Origin: Poriferisodalis sp963663635
GTDB taxonomy: Bacteria; Actinomycetota; Acidimicrobiia; Acidimicrobiales; Poriferisodalaceae
Reading direction: 5' to 3'
Length of the DNA: 64,000 nt
Assembly: GCA_963663635.2 (NCBI GenBank)
Contig: CAXXMY010000011.1
Span: 682,001-746,000 of the forward strand
Part shown: piece after piece, positions 16,611-26,116 of the stretch
How the letters are laid out: each line of letters opens with the position of its first letter
How positions within the stretch are numbered: position 1 is the stretch's first letter
Notes under the pieces: model-generated
What the model was told of the DNA's origin: nothing
Database searches by the model: none
The model's input: only the letters and a program-made list of their open reading frames with translations
Position numbers and translations under genes: made by a program

Positions 16611-17699
16611 ATGACCAGACGTACTGCGCTGCGCCTTGGCGGCGCGCTCTTGGCACTCGGCTTGTTCGCTGCCGCTTGCGGTTCCGGCGACACCGAGGAA
16701 GGCGGCGCCCCCGGGGACCTCGCCCAGGGGGGCAATGACCTGCTCGCAGAGGTCATCTCGCGCGGCATTCTTAACTGCGGCGTGAGCGGATCGGCAGTTG
16801 CCTTCTCTGAAACCCAGCCTGACGGCAGCACCACCGGCTTCGACGCCGACTACTGCCGTGCCGTCGCCGCGGCAATCTTCGGCGACGCCGACGCCGTCAA
16901 CTTCGTGCCGCTGACAGCGGCCGAGCGCTTCACCGCGGTGGAGTCGGGCGAGATCGACCTGTTGGTGCGCAACACCACCTGGACGCAGAGCCGTGACACC
17001 GACTTGGTGCTCGACTTCGGACCGACGACGTACTACGACGGCCAGCAGGTAATGGCCCGAGTCAGCTCCGGCTTCTCGGGTGCCTCGTCAGTGGCTGAAC
17101 TGGACGGCGCCACGGTGTGCACCAACGCCGGCACGACGACGGAGAAGAACATCGCTGACGCCGCCGATGCTGCTGGGATCGAGATCAACCTGCAGACCTT
17201 CGAGGACTTCGACATCGTCACCGAGAACTTCATCAGCGGTGCATGCGACGCTGTCACCACTGACGGCTCGGCGCTTGTGGGTCGCAAGGTCAAGCAGGAA
17301 GGCGATCAGGAATGGGTGATCTTCCCGCCGACGCCGATCTCCAAGGAGCCCTTGGGCCCGGTGTACGCGCAGAACCAGTCCAACTTCGGCGACGTCGTCA
17401 ACTGGACCGTCTACGCCATGATCATCGCTGACGAGAAGGGCATCAACTCGGAGAACATCGACTCGATGCTCGGCGGCGGAAGCCTCGACGCTGAGGCCGT
17501 TCGCCTGCTCGGCGGAGAGGGCGAACTGCAGACCAAGATGGGTCTGTCCGCCGATGCCTTCTACAACGTCATCAGCCAGGTCGGGAACTACGACGAGGTC
17601 TACACAGCCAACCTCGGCCCAGTGGGTCTGAGCCGTGACGGCTCGGCCAATGCCCGCTGGACCGCAGGCGGTCTCATCTACGCACCGCCTGCTCGCTAG
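16611..17699 (+). CDS. aapJ: Amino acid ABC transporter, substrate-binding lipoprotein
   Basis: This solute-binding protein of the general L-amino acid (AapJ/BztA) type delivers substrate to the permease pair encoded downstream. It begins with MTRRTALRLGG and a hydrophobic stretch ending in AAAC, so Cys23 is the likely lipidation site. The body carries family motifs FDADYCRAVAAAIFGD, LLVRNTTWT and VCTNAGTTTEKN. Total length is 362 aa from the ATG at 16611. GGAGGG at 16595-16600 decides this start over the in-frame GTG at 16593. It is the first gene of aapJQMP and is followed by a strong hairpin. Substrate specificity is inferred from homology. Confidence 0.92.
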   Translation: MTRRTALRLGGALLALGLFAAACGSGDTEEGGAPGDLAQGGNDLLAEVISRGILNCGVSGSAVAFSETQPDGSTTGFDADYCRAVAAAIFGDADAVNFVPLTAAERFTAVESGEIDLLVRNTTWTQSRDTDLVLDFGPTTYYDGQQVMARVSSGFSGASSVAELDGATVCTNAGTTTEKNIADAADAAGIEINLQTFEDFDIVTENFISGACDAVTTDGSALVGRKVKQEGDQEWVIFPPTPISKEPLGPVYAQNQSNFGDVVNWTVYAMIIADEKGINSENIDSMLGGGSLDAEAVRLLGGEGELQTKMGLSADAFYNVISQVGNYDEVYTANLGPVGLSRDGSANARWTAGGLIYAPPAR

Positions 17700-17759
17700 T
17701 CGAGCCGCTGCCGACCGGCGAGTTCGCCGAGTCGGCAGCTGATCGATAGCACTGTCGCA

Positions 17760-17789
17760 CGGCCCCCGATCCACACGGATCGGGGGCCG
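17760..17789 (+). terminator. Intergenic hairpin between aapJ and aapQ
   Basis: CGGCCCCCGATCC and GGATCGGGGGCCG form a perfect 13-bp stem with an ACAC loop. Only TTG follows, not a full T tract. Hairpins after the first gene of binding-protein operons often stabilise the upstream mRNA or partly terminate, giving more binding protein than permease. That role is inferred from position. Confidence 0.65.
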
Positions 17790-17849
17790 TTGCGCGTCTG
17801 AATACCTCAAAGCCCGGCGTGAAGGACACGTCGCGTAGGGTGACCTTCG

Positions 17850-19394
17850 GTGAGCGATTCTCGAGTTACCGCGAGCGACGAATCACTGCGGACACTGGGT
17901 GCCCGGCCGCCCTTCTACCGGGACGCCACTGTCGTGCGCTGGATCGCACAGGTCGGGACGCTCGCGCTCGTGCTGGGAGCGCTGTGGTTCCTCGCTGCCG
18001 AAGCGGGTGACAGCCTGCGCGCCAGCGGTGCCCAGATCGACTTCGACTTCATCTCTGACCACATCGGCATCAAGGTCGGCTCGGGGATCGACACCAGTCC
18101 CGACACGGGCGGCAGAGCGCTGTTCGTCGGAATGGTCAACACGATTCGCATGGCGGCGGCGGGCATCGCGCTCGCGTCGGTGATCGGTGTGCTCGTTGGC
18201 CTGGCGCGTCTTTCGTCCAACTGGCCGGTGCGGCGGCTCGCAGGCATGTACGTCGAGGGCCTGCGAAACATCCCGCTTCTGGTTCAGATCCTCGTGTACG
18301 CGGCGGTGCTGACGGCGCTCCCGAACGTCTCGTTCGGGATGGGCCCGATCCCGGGATGGGTGCACCTGTCGAACAAGGGACTCTCGGTGCCGAGGGTGTT
18401 CGTGGCGGACGGCTTCTACCAGTGGGCCGTCATCTTGCTGATCGGCGCAGTGATCGCCCACTTCGTGTTCCGGCGGCTTGCCACCAAACGGGAAATGACC
18501 GGCGCGCAAACTCAGGCCGGCGGTTGGGCCACGGGAACGATTGCTGCGTTCGCGATTGTTGGCTGGTTCGTCCATCCGGTCTTCGGATGGCTCGGCCCGG
18601 TGATACGCAGCCTGTCCGACGCGGTGGGGAAGATCCCCCAAGGCGTCGTGCAGATCGCCGCTGCCGTGATCGCCGCCGCGGTCGCTGTGTGGTGGATTCG
18701 GAGGTTCCTGGCCAGCCGCCGCACGCCCGCCGGCCTGACGCGGCTCACTGACGACGACTGGTTCCGGATGATCTTCGCCGTGGTCATGGCGGGCATCGTC
18801 GTGCTTCTCCTCGCCGTGCTGTGGCCCGGGCTGTCGAGCTGGATCGTCAACTCTTCGAGCGACGGACTGGGGGTGCTGGCGGACAAGTTCGGCAACGGGC
18901 GCACCGGTCAGCCCATCGATGCCATGCGACCCGACATCGTGCAGCCGGCCAATTTCGCCAACTACGGGCCAGCAGGACTGAACCTCTCCACGGGCTTCGC
19001 CGCCGTGTACTTCGGCGTCGTGTTCTACACCGCGGCGTTCATCGCCGAAATCGTCCGGGGCGGCATCCTGGCGGTGCCCAAGGGACAGAACGAAGCCGCT
19101 GAGGCGTTGGGCCTGCGCCGCTCTACCACGCTGCGCCGAGTGATCCTGCCCCAGGCGCTGCGAGTCATCCTTCCGCCGGTGGGGAACCAGTACTTGAACC
19201 TCACCAAGAACACATCGCTGGCCATCGCGGTCGGCTACAGCGACCTCGTCCAGATCGGGCAGACCGTCTACAACCAGACCGGCAAGACATTGCAGGTCGT
19301 GGCGGTGTGGATGCTGTTCTACCTGGCGTGCTCGTTGACGATCTCGTCCGTGGTCAATTTCTTCAACATCCGGCTGCGGATCGTGGAGCGCTGA
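17850..19394 (+). CDS. aapQ: Amino acid ABC transporter permease (AapQ-type)
   Basis: This inner-membrane permease of 514 aa belongs to the HisMQ/BztB family. It contains several hydrophobic segments, with the first near residues 28-48. The EAA loop that contacts the ATPase is EAAEALGLRRSTTLRRVILPQALR in split form near residues 415-440 (first half EAAEALGLRRSTTL). FISDHIGIKVGSG near residue 67 and VGMVNTIRMAA near 93 resemble AapQ. The large insert of additional membrane segments between about 170 and 350 is typical of the long AapQ/BztB proteins. The GTG start at 17850 follows the hairpin; the stop is 1 nt before aapM. Confidence 0.9.
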   Translation: MSDSRVTASDESLRTLGARPPFYRDATVVRWIAQVGTLALVLGALWFLAAEAGDSLRASGAQIDFDFISDHIGIKVGSGIDTSPDTGGRALFVGMVNTIRMAAAGIALASVIGVLVGLARLSSNWPVRRLAGMYVEGLRNIPLLVQILVYAAVLTALPNVSFGMGPIPGWVHLSNKGLSVPRVFVADGFYQWAVILLIGAVIAHFVFRRLATKREMTGAQTQAGGWATGTIAAFAIVGWFVHPVFGWLGPVIRSLSDAVGKIPQGVVQIAAAVIAAAVAVWWIRRFLASRRTPAGLTRLTDDDWFRMIFAVVMAGIVVLLLAVLWPGLSSWIVNSSSDGLGVLADKFGNGRTGQPIDAMRPDIVQPANFANYGPAGLNLSTGFAAVYFGVVFYTAAFIAEIVRGGILAVPKGQNEAAEALGLRRSTTLRRVILPQALRVILPPVGNQYLNLTKNTSLAIAVGYSDLVQIGQTVYNQTGKTLQVVAVWMLFYLACSLTISSVVNFFNIRLRIVER

Positions 19395-19395
19395 G

Positions 19396-21366
19396 GTGAC
19401 CGATCCGATGCTCCCGGGCGGCACCACGGTCGTTGTGGCCGAGCCGATGACGTCGGCAAGCCCTCCTGATCGCCCCAGCCTGCCACCAGCACGCTGGCTG
19501 CGCGAGAACCTGTTTCCCAACAAGCGAAACGCCGCGCTGACAGTGCTGGCCGCACTGTTTGCGATCATTGCCTTCCGCGGGCTCCTGAACTTCGTGTTCA
19601 GCGAGGAGCGCACTTGGACGGCCGTGCGCACCAACTTGCGACTGCTGTTCACCCAGGCATATCCCGAAGAGCAGTACATGCGCGTATGGGTGTCGGTCGG
19701 CACCGTCATGGTGCTGACGGGCCTCAGCATCGGGATATGGGCCCGCTGGGGCGGCGTGTCGATCAAGCGCCTGATGGGCTGGCTCGTGTCGTCGGGCGCG
19801 TTCATCGCGGCGGGGATCGTGCTGCGCGAGCCCAGCGTGCTCACCGATGCCGACGGCTCATCACGGCGCAGTGCCTCCGACGAGCTGGTACGCGAGTCGT
19901 TCGCCTCCGCGATGGCGGATCGCTGGATGTGGTGGTTGCTCGCCGCCGTGCTGATCGGTGGTGGGCTTGCACTGTGGGCTTCTCGGGACGACCTAGCGCG
20001 CCGCACCGCCTTCGTGCCGACAACAGGTCTGTTCTTCGGTTTTGTCGGCATCATCATCGGGTCGACGTGGATCGTGCCGTACGGTCACTATGGCTTCACC
20101 GAGGGCGAGTTCATCGCGGAGCCGGGGCGCACCGTGGCGCTCACGACGAAGGTCCCGTGGACCGTGATGTGGCTCTTGCTCGTGGGCTGCTTCGCCATCG
20201 GGCGCATCGCGCGGGCGCGGGTCTTGGCGAACGCACTCGACGAAGAGGGCGAAGGCGAGCTGCCTCGCGAGGCCCTTGGCCGGACGCGGGCTGCGGTGAA
20301 CTTGGCATGGCTGGTCAGCCCGTTCGCTCTGTACTGGGTGGTGCTGCGCGATCCCGAAATCGACTACGCCCACGTGTACTCCACGATCTTGCCGATGGCG
20401 CTGGCGTTCGCTGTGCTCGGCTCCGCAGTGCTGTGGTGGCTGACACGCCCGAATGCGGGCGAGATCGGGCGGCTGGCGGCGATCGGATTGCTGCTGCTTG
20501 CAACGTTCCACTGGGTTGGGGCGTTCTTCGGCTGGTATTCGATGCTGCAAGTCGGACGCATCGGATTCCTGCTGCTGGCCGTGGCCGGACTGCTGGCACC
20601 CAACTTCGCCGGCGTCGGGGCGCAGCGGCGACGGCTCGTCGGCGCCTGGGTGGGGACCGTGGCGCTCGTGTTCTACGGGGCCACCGTGATCAACACGCCG
20701 TCGACGGTCAAAACGCCGACGGGCATGTTCGTGGGCGGGTTCAGTGTCACGCTGTTCGTCGCTGTGCTCACGATCATGCTGTCGTTCCCGCTGGGAGTGG
20801 TGCTGGCGCTGGCACGAACGTCTCGGCAGCCGATCTTCCGGGTGCTGGCCACCACCTATATCGAAGTGGTCCGCGGCATCCCTCTCATCACGGTGCTGAT
20901 CTTCTTCTCGATTGTGCTGCCGCTGTTTCTCCCGCCGGGCATGGAACTGGGCGAGATTGCGGCGGCCATCACCGGCTACACCCTGTTCTCCGCCGCGTAT
21001 CTGGCCGAGAACGTGCGCGGCGGCCTGCAATCGATCCGCCGGGGGCAGTATGAGGCGGCAGATGCCGTTGGCCTCACCACCACCCAGCGAACGGGCTTCA
21101 TCGTGCTGCCTCAAGCGCTGCGAGTGTCGATCCCGCCTTTGGTCGGCCAGATCATCGCCACGTTCAAGGAGACATCACTGCTGGCGATCATCGGACTCTT
21201 CGACTTCCTGCGCATTGCCAACTCGGTCGTCCCGAACCAGACGCAGTTCCTCGGAGTGCGTCGAGAAGGCCTGCTGTTCGTGTCAGCGGTGTACTGGGTC
21301 GTCGCATTCTCCATGTCGAAATACAGCCAGCGACTTGAGCACCGGGTTGGACTGGGTGAGCGATGA
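19396..21366 (+). CDS. aapM: Amino acid ABC transporter permease (AapM-type), extended
   Basis: This second permease subunit is 656 aa, clearly longer than the roughly 380-430 aa usual for AapM/BztC. The C-terminal 230 residues are the conserved permease core with GGFSVTLFVAVLTIML, YIEVVRGIPLITVLIFF and the EAA loop YEAADAVGLTTTQRTGF. The N-terminal 400 residues hold about eight extra hydrophobic segments and a soluble acidic stretch near residue 280 (DEEGEGELPREA). The GTG start lies 1 nt after the aapQ stop, so the two are tightly coupled. The function of the added membrane region is unknown. Confidence 0.88.
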   Translation: MTDPMLPGGTTVVVAEPMTSASPPDRPSLPPARWLRENLFPNKRNAALTVLAALFAIIAFRGLLNFVFSEERTWTAVRTNLRLLFTQAYPEEQYMRVWVSVGTVMVLTGLSIGIWARWGGVSIKRLMGWLVSSGAFIAAGIVLREPSVLTDADGSSRRSASDELVRESFASAMADRWMWWLLAAVLIGGGLALWASRDDLARRTAFVPTTGLFFGFVGIIIGSTWIVPYGHYGFTEGEFIAEPGRTVALTTKVPWTVMWLLLVGCFAIGRIARARVLANALDEEGEGELPREALGRTRAAVNLAWLVSPFALYWVVLRDPEIDYAHVYSTILPMALAFAVLGSAVLWWLTRPNAGEIGRLAAIGLLLLATFHWVGAFFGWYSMLQVGRIGFLLLAVAGLLAPNFAGVGAQRRRLVGAWVGTVALVFYGATVINTPSTVKTPTGMFVGGFSVTLFVAVLTIMLSFPLGVVLALARTSRQPIFRVLATTYIEVVRGIPLITVLIFFSIVLPLFLPPGMELGEIAAAITGYTLFSAAYLAENVRGGLQSIRRGQYEAADAVGLTTTQRTGFIVLPQALRVSIPPLVGQIIATFKETSLLAIIGLFDFLRIANSVVPNQTQFLGVRREGLLFVSAVYWVVAFSMSKYSQRLEHRVGLGER

Positions 21367-21444
21367 GACCGAGCACAGTGCGACTGGCATTTGCACGACT
21401 GGCAGTTACGAAATGGGTTCTATGAGAACGGCGAGGTACCGAAT

Positions 21445-22260
<816 letters not shown>

Positions 22261-22309
22261 TCCGGCTGGCCGCCGCCAGGGCCGCCGCCGCCCACGATTG
22301 CGGGGCCTC

Positions 22310-22591
22310 TCAGCCGTCGGGCTCTCCGTACGGGTTGTCGACCTGCTCATAGCAGTCAGGGTGGTAATGCTCGACGCGGTCCCAACGATTGTTCACGTAC
22401 ACGTTGCAGATGATCTGCTCGGCCCGGATGCGGGCGCGGAATTTGAGCAGCTCGTCGCAGACGGCGCAGTACGCGGAGTTGCCGGCATCGACAGTGCGCG
22501 TGACTGCCCGACTCTTCCAGCGCTTGCGGGGCGCTGCGGTTTTCGCTGCCGTCGTCGAATCTGCTGCCGACGTCGTCGTATCCGTGGCCAT
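22310..22591 (-). CDS. Small protein with a CxxC/HxxC zinc-binding motif
   Basis: I do not recognise a named family for this 93-aa protein. The N-terminal 30 residues are Thr/Ala-rich and basic. The rest contains CAVCDELLKF near residues 42-51 and HYHPDCYEQ near 74-82, a C-x2-C ... H-x2-C arrangement that would suit one structural zinc ion, as in small treble-clef or PARP-like fingers. The acidic C-terminus ends GEPDG. It converges with aapP and diverges from the HAD gene. Regulation, partner and nucleic-acid binding are unknown. Confidence 0.6.
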   Translation of the reverse strand: MATDTTTSAADSTTAAKTAAPRKRWKSRAVTRTVDAGNSAYCAVCDELLKFRARIRAEQIICNVYVNNRWDRVEHYHPDCYEQVDNPYGEPDG

Positions 22592-22613
22592 CGCGAGGGA
22601 CCCTAGCGAACGC

Positions 22614-22694
22614 TCGCGCGTATTCGGTGGATTTTCGCGCGATTCGCGCGGAAATCTGGTACAACTCGCGCGACTTTGGGCAAGAGTTCGCGCG
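22614..22694. promoter_or_regulatory. Cluster of five TCGCGCG motifs between divergent genes
   Basis: TCGCGCG occurs at 22614, 22635, 22644, 22666 and 22688, and CGCGCGGG follows at 22698. All lie between the small zinc protein and the HAD phosphatase start at 22759. Repeated copies in a divergent promoter region may be binding sites for a regulator. Simple CG-dinucleotide enrichment is the alternative. Confidence 0.35.
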
Positions 22695-22758
22695 TAACGC
22701 GCGGGAGGCGGCTAAGCACCGGTCAGATCGCGCTGCGGTGCAGATAGCGTGCGCCCCC

Positions 22759-23412
22759 GTGCAAACGGGCAAGATCCGCGCGGTCCTCTTCGATTTCGGT
22801 GGTGTGATCACCGAGAGCCCGTTCGAGTCATTCAACCGCTACGAGGAGCGTCTCGCTATCCCGCGCGACACGATTCGCCAGATCAACGCCACGAACCCCG
22901 ACGACAACGCGTGGGCCCGGCTCGAGCGCAGCGAGGTGAACGTCGACGAATTCGCCCGCCTGTTCGAGGCGGAAGCCCGTGATCGCGGATACGAGCTGTC
23001 GGGTGCTGCGGTGCTGGCCTGCCTCAGCGGCGGACTGCGTCCGCGGATGGTCCAGGCGCTCGAGATCCTGGCGGCGCGCCTGCCGGTGGGCTGCATCACC
23101 AACAACGTGCGCACCGGGCATGGCGAGGGAATGGCCCGCGACGCTGCGACAGCTGCGGCGATAGCCGAGGTGATGAAGTTGTTCGGCGTGGTGATCGAGT
23201 CATCGGTCGTTGGCCTGCGCAAACCCGATCCCCGGATCTACGAGCTGGCATGTTCCGAGCTCGGCATCGATCCCCGCCATACGGCCTATCTGGACGACTT
23301 GGGCATCAACTGCAAGCCCGCGGCGGCGATGGGGATGTCAGCGATCAAGGTGACCGACCCAGATGAGGCGCTACGCGAACTGGAATCGCTCGTGGCCTTC
23401 GACCTGCATTGA
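22759..23412 (+). CDS. HAD-superfamily phosphatase (epoxide-hydrolase N-terminal/ACAD10-like type)
   Basis: This haloacid-dehalogenase-type hydrolase of about 217 aa has motif I in AVLFDFGGVI, motif II as ITNN, motif III at GLRKPDPRIYELA and motif IV as YLDDLGINCKPAAAMG. Its pattern resembles the phosphatase domain found at the N-terminus of soluble epoxide hydrolase and ACAD10. A GTG at 22759 just before QTGKIRAVLFDF is the most likely start; in-frame starts at 22738 and 22627 exist but add residues encoded by the CGCG-rich repeat region. It lies upstream of ettA by 36 nt. The substrate is unknown. Confidence 0.82.
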   Translation: MQTGKIRAVLFDFGGVITESPFESFNRYEERLAIPRDTIRQINATNPDDNAWARLERSEVNVDEFARLFEAEARDRGYELSGAAVLACLSGGLRPRMVQALEILAARLPVGCITNNVRTGHGEGMARDAATAAAIAEVMKLFGVVIESSVVGLRKPDPRIYELACSELGIDPRHTAYLDDLGINCKPAAAMGMSAIKVTDPDEALRELESLVAFDLH

Positions 23413-23448
23413 TGTCTCGGATCCGCACGCACCGAACGGCGGCTGGGA

Positions 23449-25173
23449 ATGGCTGCTGATTTCATCTACACGTTGCGCAAAGCGGGAAGATTCTACCCGC
23501 CGGACCGAGAGGTGCTGCGCGATGTGACGCTCGCGTTCTTGGCGGGCGCCAAGATCGGCGTGATCGGGCACAACGGCTCCGGCAAGTCGTCCCTTCTGCG
23601 GATCATGGCCGGCCTGGACGACGGATACATCGGCGAAGCGCGGCTCGCCGCGGGAGCCACGGTGGGGCTGCTGCCGCAGGAACCCGAGCTGGATGCCTCA
23701 ACCGATGTCGAAGGAAACGTGATGTCAGGCGTCGCGGCCACTGCGGCACTGCTGACCCGATATGAGGAAGTTCTCGCCGGCTGGAGCGATCCCGACGCTG
23801 ATTTGGATGCCCTTGGAGCGCAACAGGCCGATCTGGAGGACCGCATCGCGTCGGCGGGGGCGTGGGATCTCGAACGGCAGGTGGCCATCGCCATGGACGC
23901 GCTGCGTCTACCGCCCCCAGATGCCGATGTGACGACGCTGTCGGGCGGCGAGCGGCGTCGCGTGGCGCTGTGCAGGCTGCTGCTTTCGCACCCGGATCTG
24001 CTGCTGCTCGACGAGCCGACCAACCATCTCGACGCCGAGTCGGTGGCGTGGCTCGAGCGCTTCCTTGCGGACTATTCGGGCACGGTTGTGGCGATCACCC
24101 ATGATCGTTACTTCTTGGACAACGTAGCGGGCTGGATCCTCGAGATCGACCACGGCCGCACGATGCCGTTCGAAGGCAACTACAGCGCCTGGTTGGAGCA
24201 CAAGGGGGCGCGGCTGGCGGTTGAGCAGCGCGGATCCGATGCACGGTCTCGGACGCTGGCACGCGAGCTGGAATGGGTTCGCATGTCACCGCGGGCGCGC
24301 CAGGCCAAGAGCAAGGCACGCGTCAACGCCTATGAGGAATTGCTGGCAGCGCACCGGGAAACTGCCGAGCGGCAACGGCGCGCCGACGCGCTGCAGATCA
24401 CCATTCCGATGTCGCGGCGGCTGGGCTCGTCGGTCATCGAGGCAACGGGGCTCGTCAAGGCATTCGACGACAAGCTGCTGTTCGACGACTTGTCGTTCAG
24501 CCTGCCTCCCGGCGGCATCGTGGGCGTCATCGGCGCGAACGGAGCCGGCAAGACGACGCTGTTCCGGATGCTGATCGGCGACGAGGTACCCGACGCGGGA
24601 TCGATCATCGTGGGCTCCACGACCGACATTGCCTATGTGGACCAGTCACGGGCCCGGCTCGACAACAGCCGCACCGTGTACGAAGCGATCACCGACGGCC
24701 ACGACACGCTGCGCATCGACGGCGTCGGCGGTGCCCGCGACGTGAACGGCCGAGCGTTCGTAGCGTCGTTCAACTTCACTGGTTCGGATCAGCAGAAGCG
24801 TGTAGGCGAGCTGGCGGGCGGTGAGCGCAACCGGGTGCACTTGGCACGGACGCTGACGTCAGGCTGCAACGTGTTGCTGCTCGATGAACCCACCAATGAC
24901 CTCGACGTGGACACGCTGCGATCGCTCGAAGACGCGCTGGAGTTCTTCGGGGGGTGCGCCGTGGTCATCAGCCACGACCGCTGGTTCCTGGACCGGATCG
25001 CCACCCATGTCCTGGCCTTTGAGGGCGACAGCGTGGTGCGTTGGTTCGAGGGCAACTTCAGCGACTACGAGACCTTTCGCAAGCGCGAGCTGGGCGCGGA
25101 TGCAGGGCCTCACGGCCGCGGCTCCGCTGCGGCGCATCCAACACGGATCACCTACAAGCCACTTGCCCGCTGA
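23449..25173 (+). CDS. ettA: Energy-dependent translational throttle protein (ABC-F)
   Basis: EttA is a ribosome-binding ABC-F ATPase that gates the first elongation step by energy state. The 574-aa protein starts in the typical way (AADFIYTLRKAGRFYPPDREV) except for the length of the first loop, and carries two ATPase domains: GHNGSGKSS near residue 42 with LSGGERRRVALC, and GANGAGKTT near residue 360 with LAGGERNRVHLART. The second signature has Ala instead of Ser. The arm and linker region (about 250-320), rich in Arg/Ala, lies between them. No transmembrane segments are present. It is followed by a copy of the interspersed element. Confidence 0.93.
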   Translation: MAADFIYTLRKAGRFYPPDREVLRDVTLAFLAGAKIGVIGHNGSGKSSLLRIMAGLDDGYIGEARLAAGATVGLLPQEPELDASTDVEGNVMSGVAATAALLTRYEEVLAGWSDPDADLDALGAQQADLEDRIASAGAWDLERQVAIAMDALRLPPPDADVTTLSGGERRRVALCRLLLSHPDLLLLDEPTNHLDAESVAWLERFLADYSGTVVAITHDRYFLDNVAGWILEIDHGRTMPFEGNYSAWLEHKGARLAVEQRGSDARSRTLARELEWVRMSPRARQAKSKARVNAYEELLAAHRETAERQRRADALQITIPMSRRLGSSVIEATGLVKAFDDKLLFDDLSFSLPPGGIVGVIGANGAGKTTLFRMLIGDEVPDAGSIIVGSTTDIAYVDQSRARLDNSRTVYEAITDGHDTLRIDGVGGARDVNGRAFVASFNFTGSDQQKRVGELAGGERNRVHLARTLTSGCNVLLLDEPTNDLDVDTLRSLEDALEFFGGCAVVISHDRWFLDRIATHVLAFEGDSVVRWFEGNFSDYETFRKRELGADAGPHGRGSAAAHPTRITYKPLAR

Positions 25174-25219
25174 GAGGCCGAGCGGAATCGCAGCGAGACC
25201 GTAGGTTCCAGAACGACAT

Positions 25220-25298
25220 CGGCAGCAAGGCCGTGGCCCGAGCGGCCCGTGAGCGCAGCGAACAAGAGCGGGAGACGAATTGCTTCACCACGCAGGTC
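25220..25298 (+). repeat. Interspersed 79-nt element, copy 3 (upstream of xthA)
   Basis: It begins CGGCAGCAAGGCCGTGG, has the core GTGAGCGCAGCGAACAAGAG and ends CACCACGCAGGTC. It is colinear and gap-free with the minus-strand copy at 11400-11478 (about 69 of 79 identical). The xthA start lies 47 nt further on. A small perfect hairpin, GGCCCGC/GCGGGCC, lies between them at 25313-25330. Confidence 0.85.
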
Positions 25299-25345
25299 GC
25301 CGCGCATTCGCAGGCCCGCTGAGGCGGGCCGTTAGCGTCCGTGGC

Positions 25346-26116
25346 GTGCGGATTGCGACCTGGAACGTCAACAGCCTGAATGCCCGGCTGGAGCGGGTCG
25401 ACGAGTGGCTGGACTATGCCGAGCCCGACGTGCTGCTGCTGCAAGAAACCAAGATGGCCGACGAGCAGTTCCCGCACCTGCACTTCGAGGCGCAGGGTTA
25501 CGCCTCGGCACACCATGGCGAGGGGCGCTGGAACGGCGTGGCGATCCTGTCACGCGTCGGGATCGAAGACCCGATTGCGGGCTTTGCTGACGGACGCGAG
25601 CCAGATCCGGATGCCCGGATCATCTCAGCCCGCTGCGGAGACGTCACCGTGAGCTCGGTGTACGTGCCCAACGGCCGTGCCGTTGACCACGATCACTACC
25701 GTTACAAGCTGGATTGGCTCGGACGCCTGAGGGCCCATCTTGAGGCCACTTGCGATGCGGCTGAACCGGTGCTGGTGGGCGGCGATTTCAACGTGTGCCC
25801 TGATGAGCGCGATGTGTGGGATCCGGACAACCCTGAACCTCGCACCCATGTCACCGAACGAGAGCGGTCCGCCGTGCAAGCCGTCTGCGACTGGGGGCTA
25901 GCGGACATCTTCCGTGAGCACTACGGCGCTGCTGGCTTATACAGCTGGTGGGACTATCGCGACGGCGCCTTCTACAAGCGCCACGGCCTGCGCATCGACC
26001 TGTTGCTGGGCACCGCGCCCGTGGTCGATGCGGCCCGGTTCTGCCTCATCGACCGCAACGCCCGAAAGGGCACCAAGCCTTCGGACCACACCCCGGTCCT
26101 GGTCGACCTCGACTAG
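25346..26116 (+). CDS. xthA: Exodeoxyribonuclease III / AP endonuclease
   Basis: XthA cleaves DNA at abasic sites and removes 3' blocking groups in base-excision repair. The 256-aa protein has the exonuclease-endonuclease-phosphatase fold motifs: IATWNVNSLNAR at the N-terminus, LLQETK with Glu34 (metal), GGDFNVCPDERD near residue 149, LRIDLLLG near 213 and SDHTPVLVDL at the end. The GTG at 25346 directly precedes RIATWNVNS and gives the usual length; the open frame upstream is repeat sequence. The stop overlaps that of the convergent helicase gene by 4 bp. The interspersed element lies upstream, as it does for nucS. Confidence 0.94.
   Translation: MRIATWNVNSLNARLERVDEWLDYAEPDVLLLQETKMADEQFPHLHFEAQGYASAHHGEGRWNGVAILSRVGIEDPIAGFADGREPDPDARIISARCGDVTVSSVYVPNGRAVDHDHYRYKLDWLGRLRAHLEATCDAAEPVLVGGDFNVCPDERDVWDPDNPEPRTHVTERERSAVQAVCDWGLADIFREHYGAAGLYSWWDYRDGAFYKRHGLRIDLLLGTAPVVDAARFCLIDRNARKGTKPSDHTPVLVDLD

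Noticed and set aside
17883..20057. Very long minus-strand open frame (724 codons) across aapQ and aapM
   Set aside because: The opposite strand encodes clear permeases. The minus frame is His/Arg/Asp-rich with no recognisable domain, typical of GC-rich antisense shadows.
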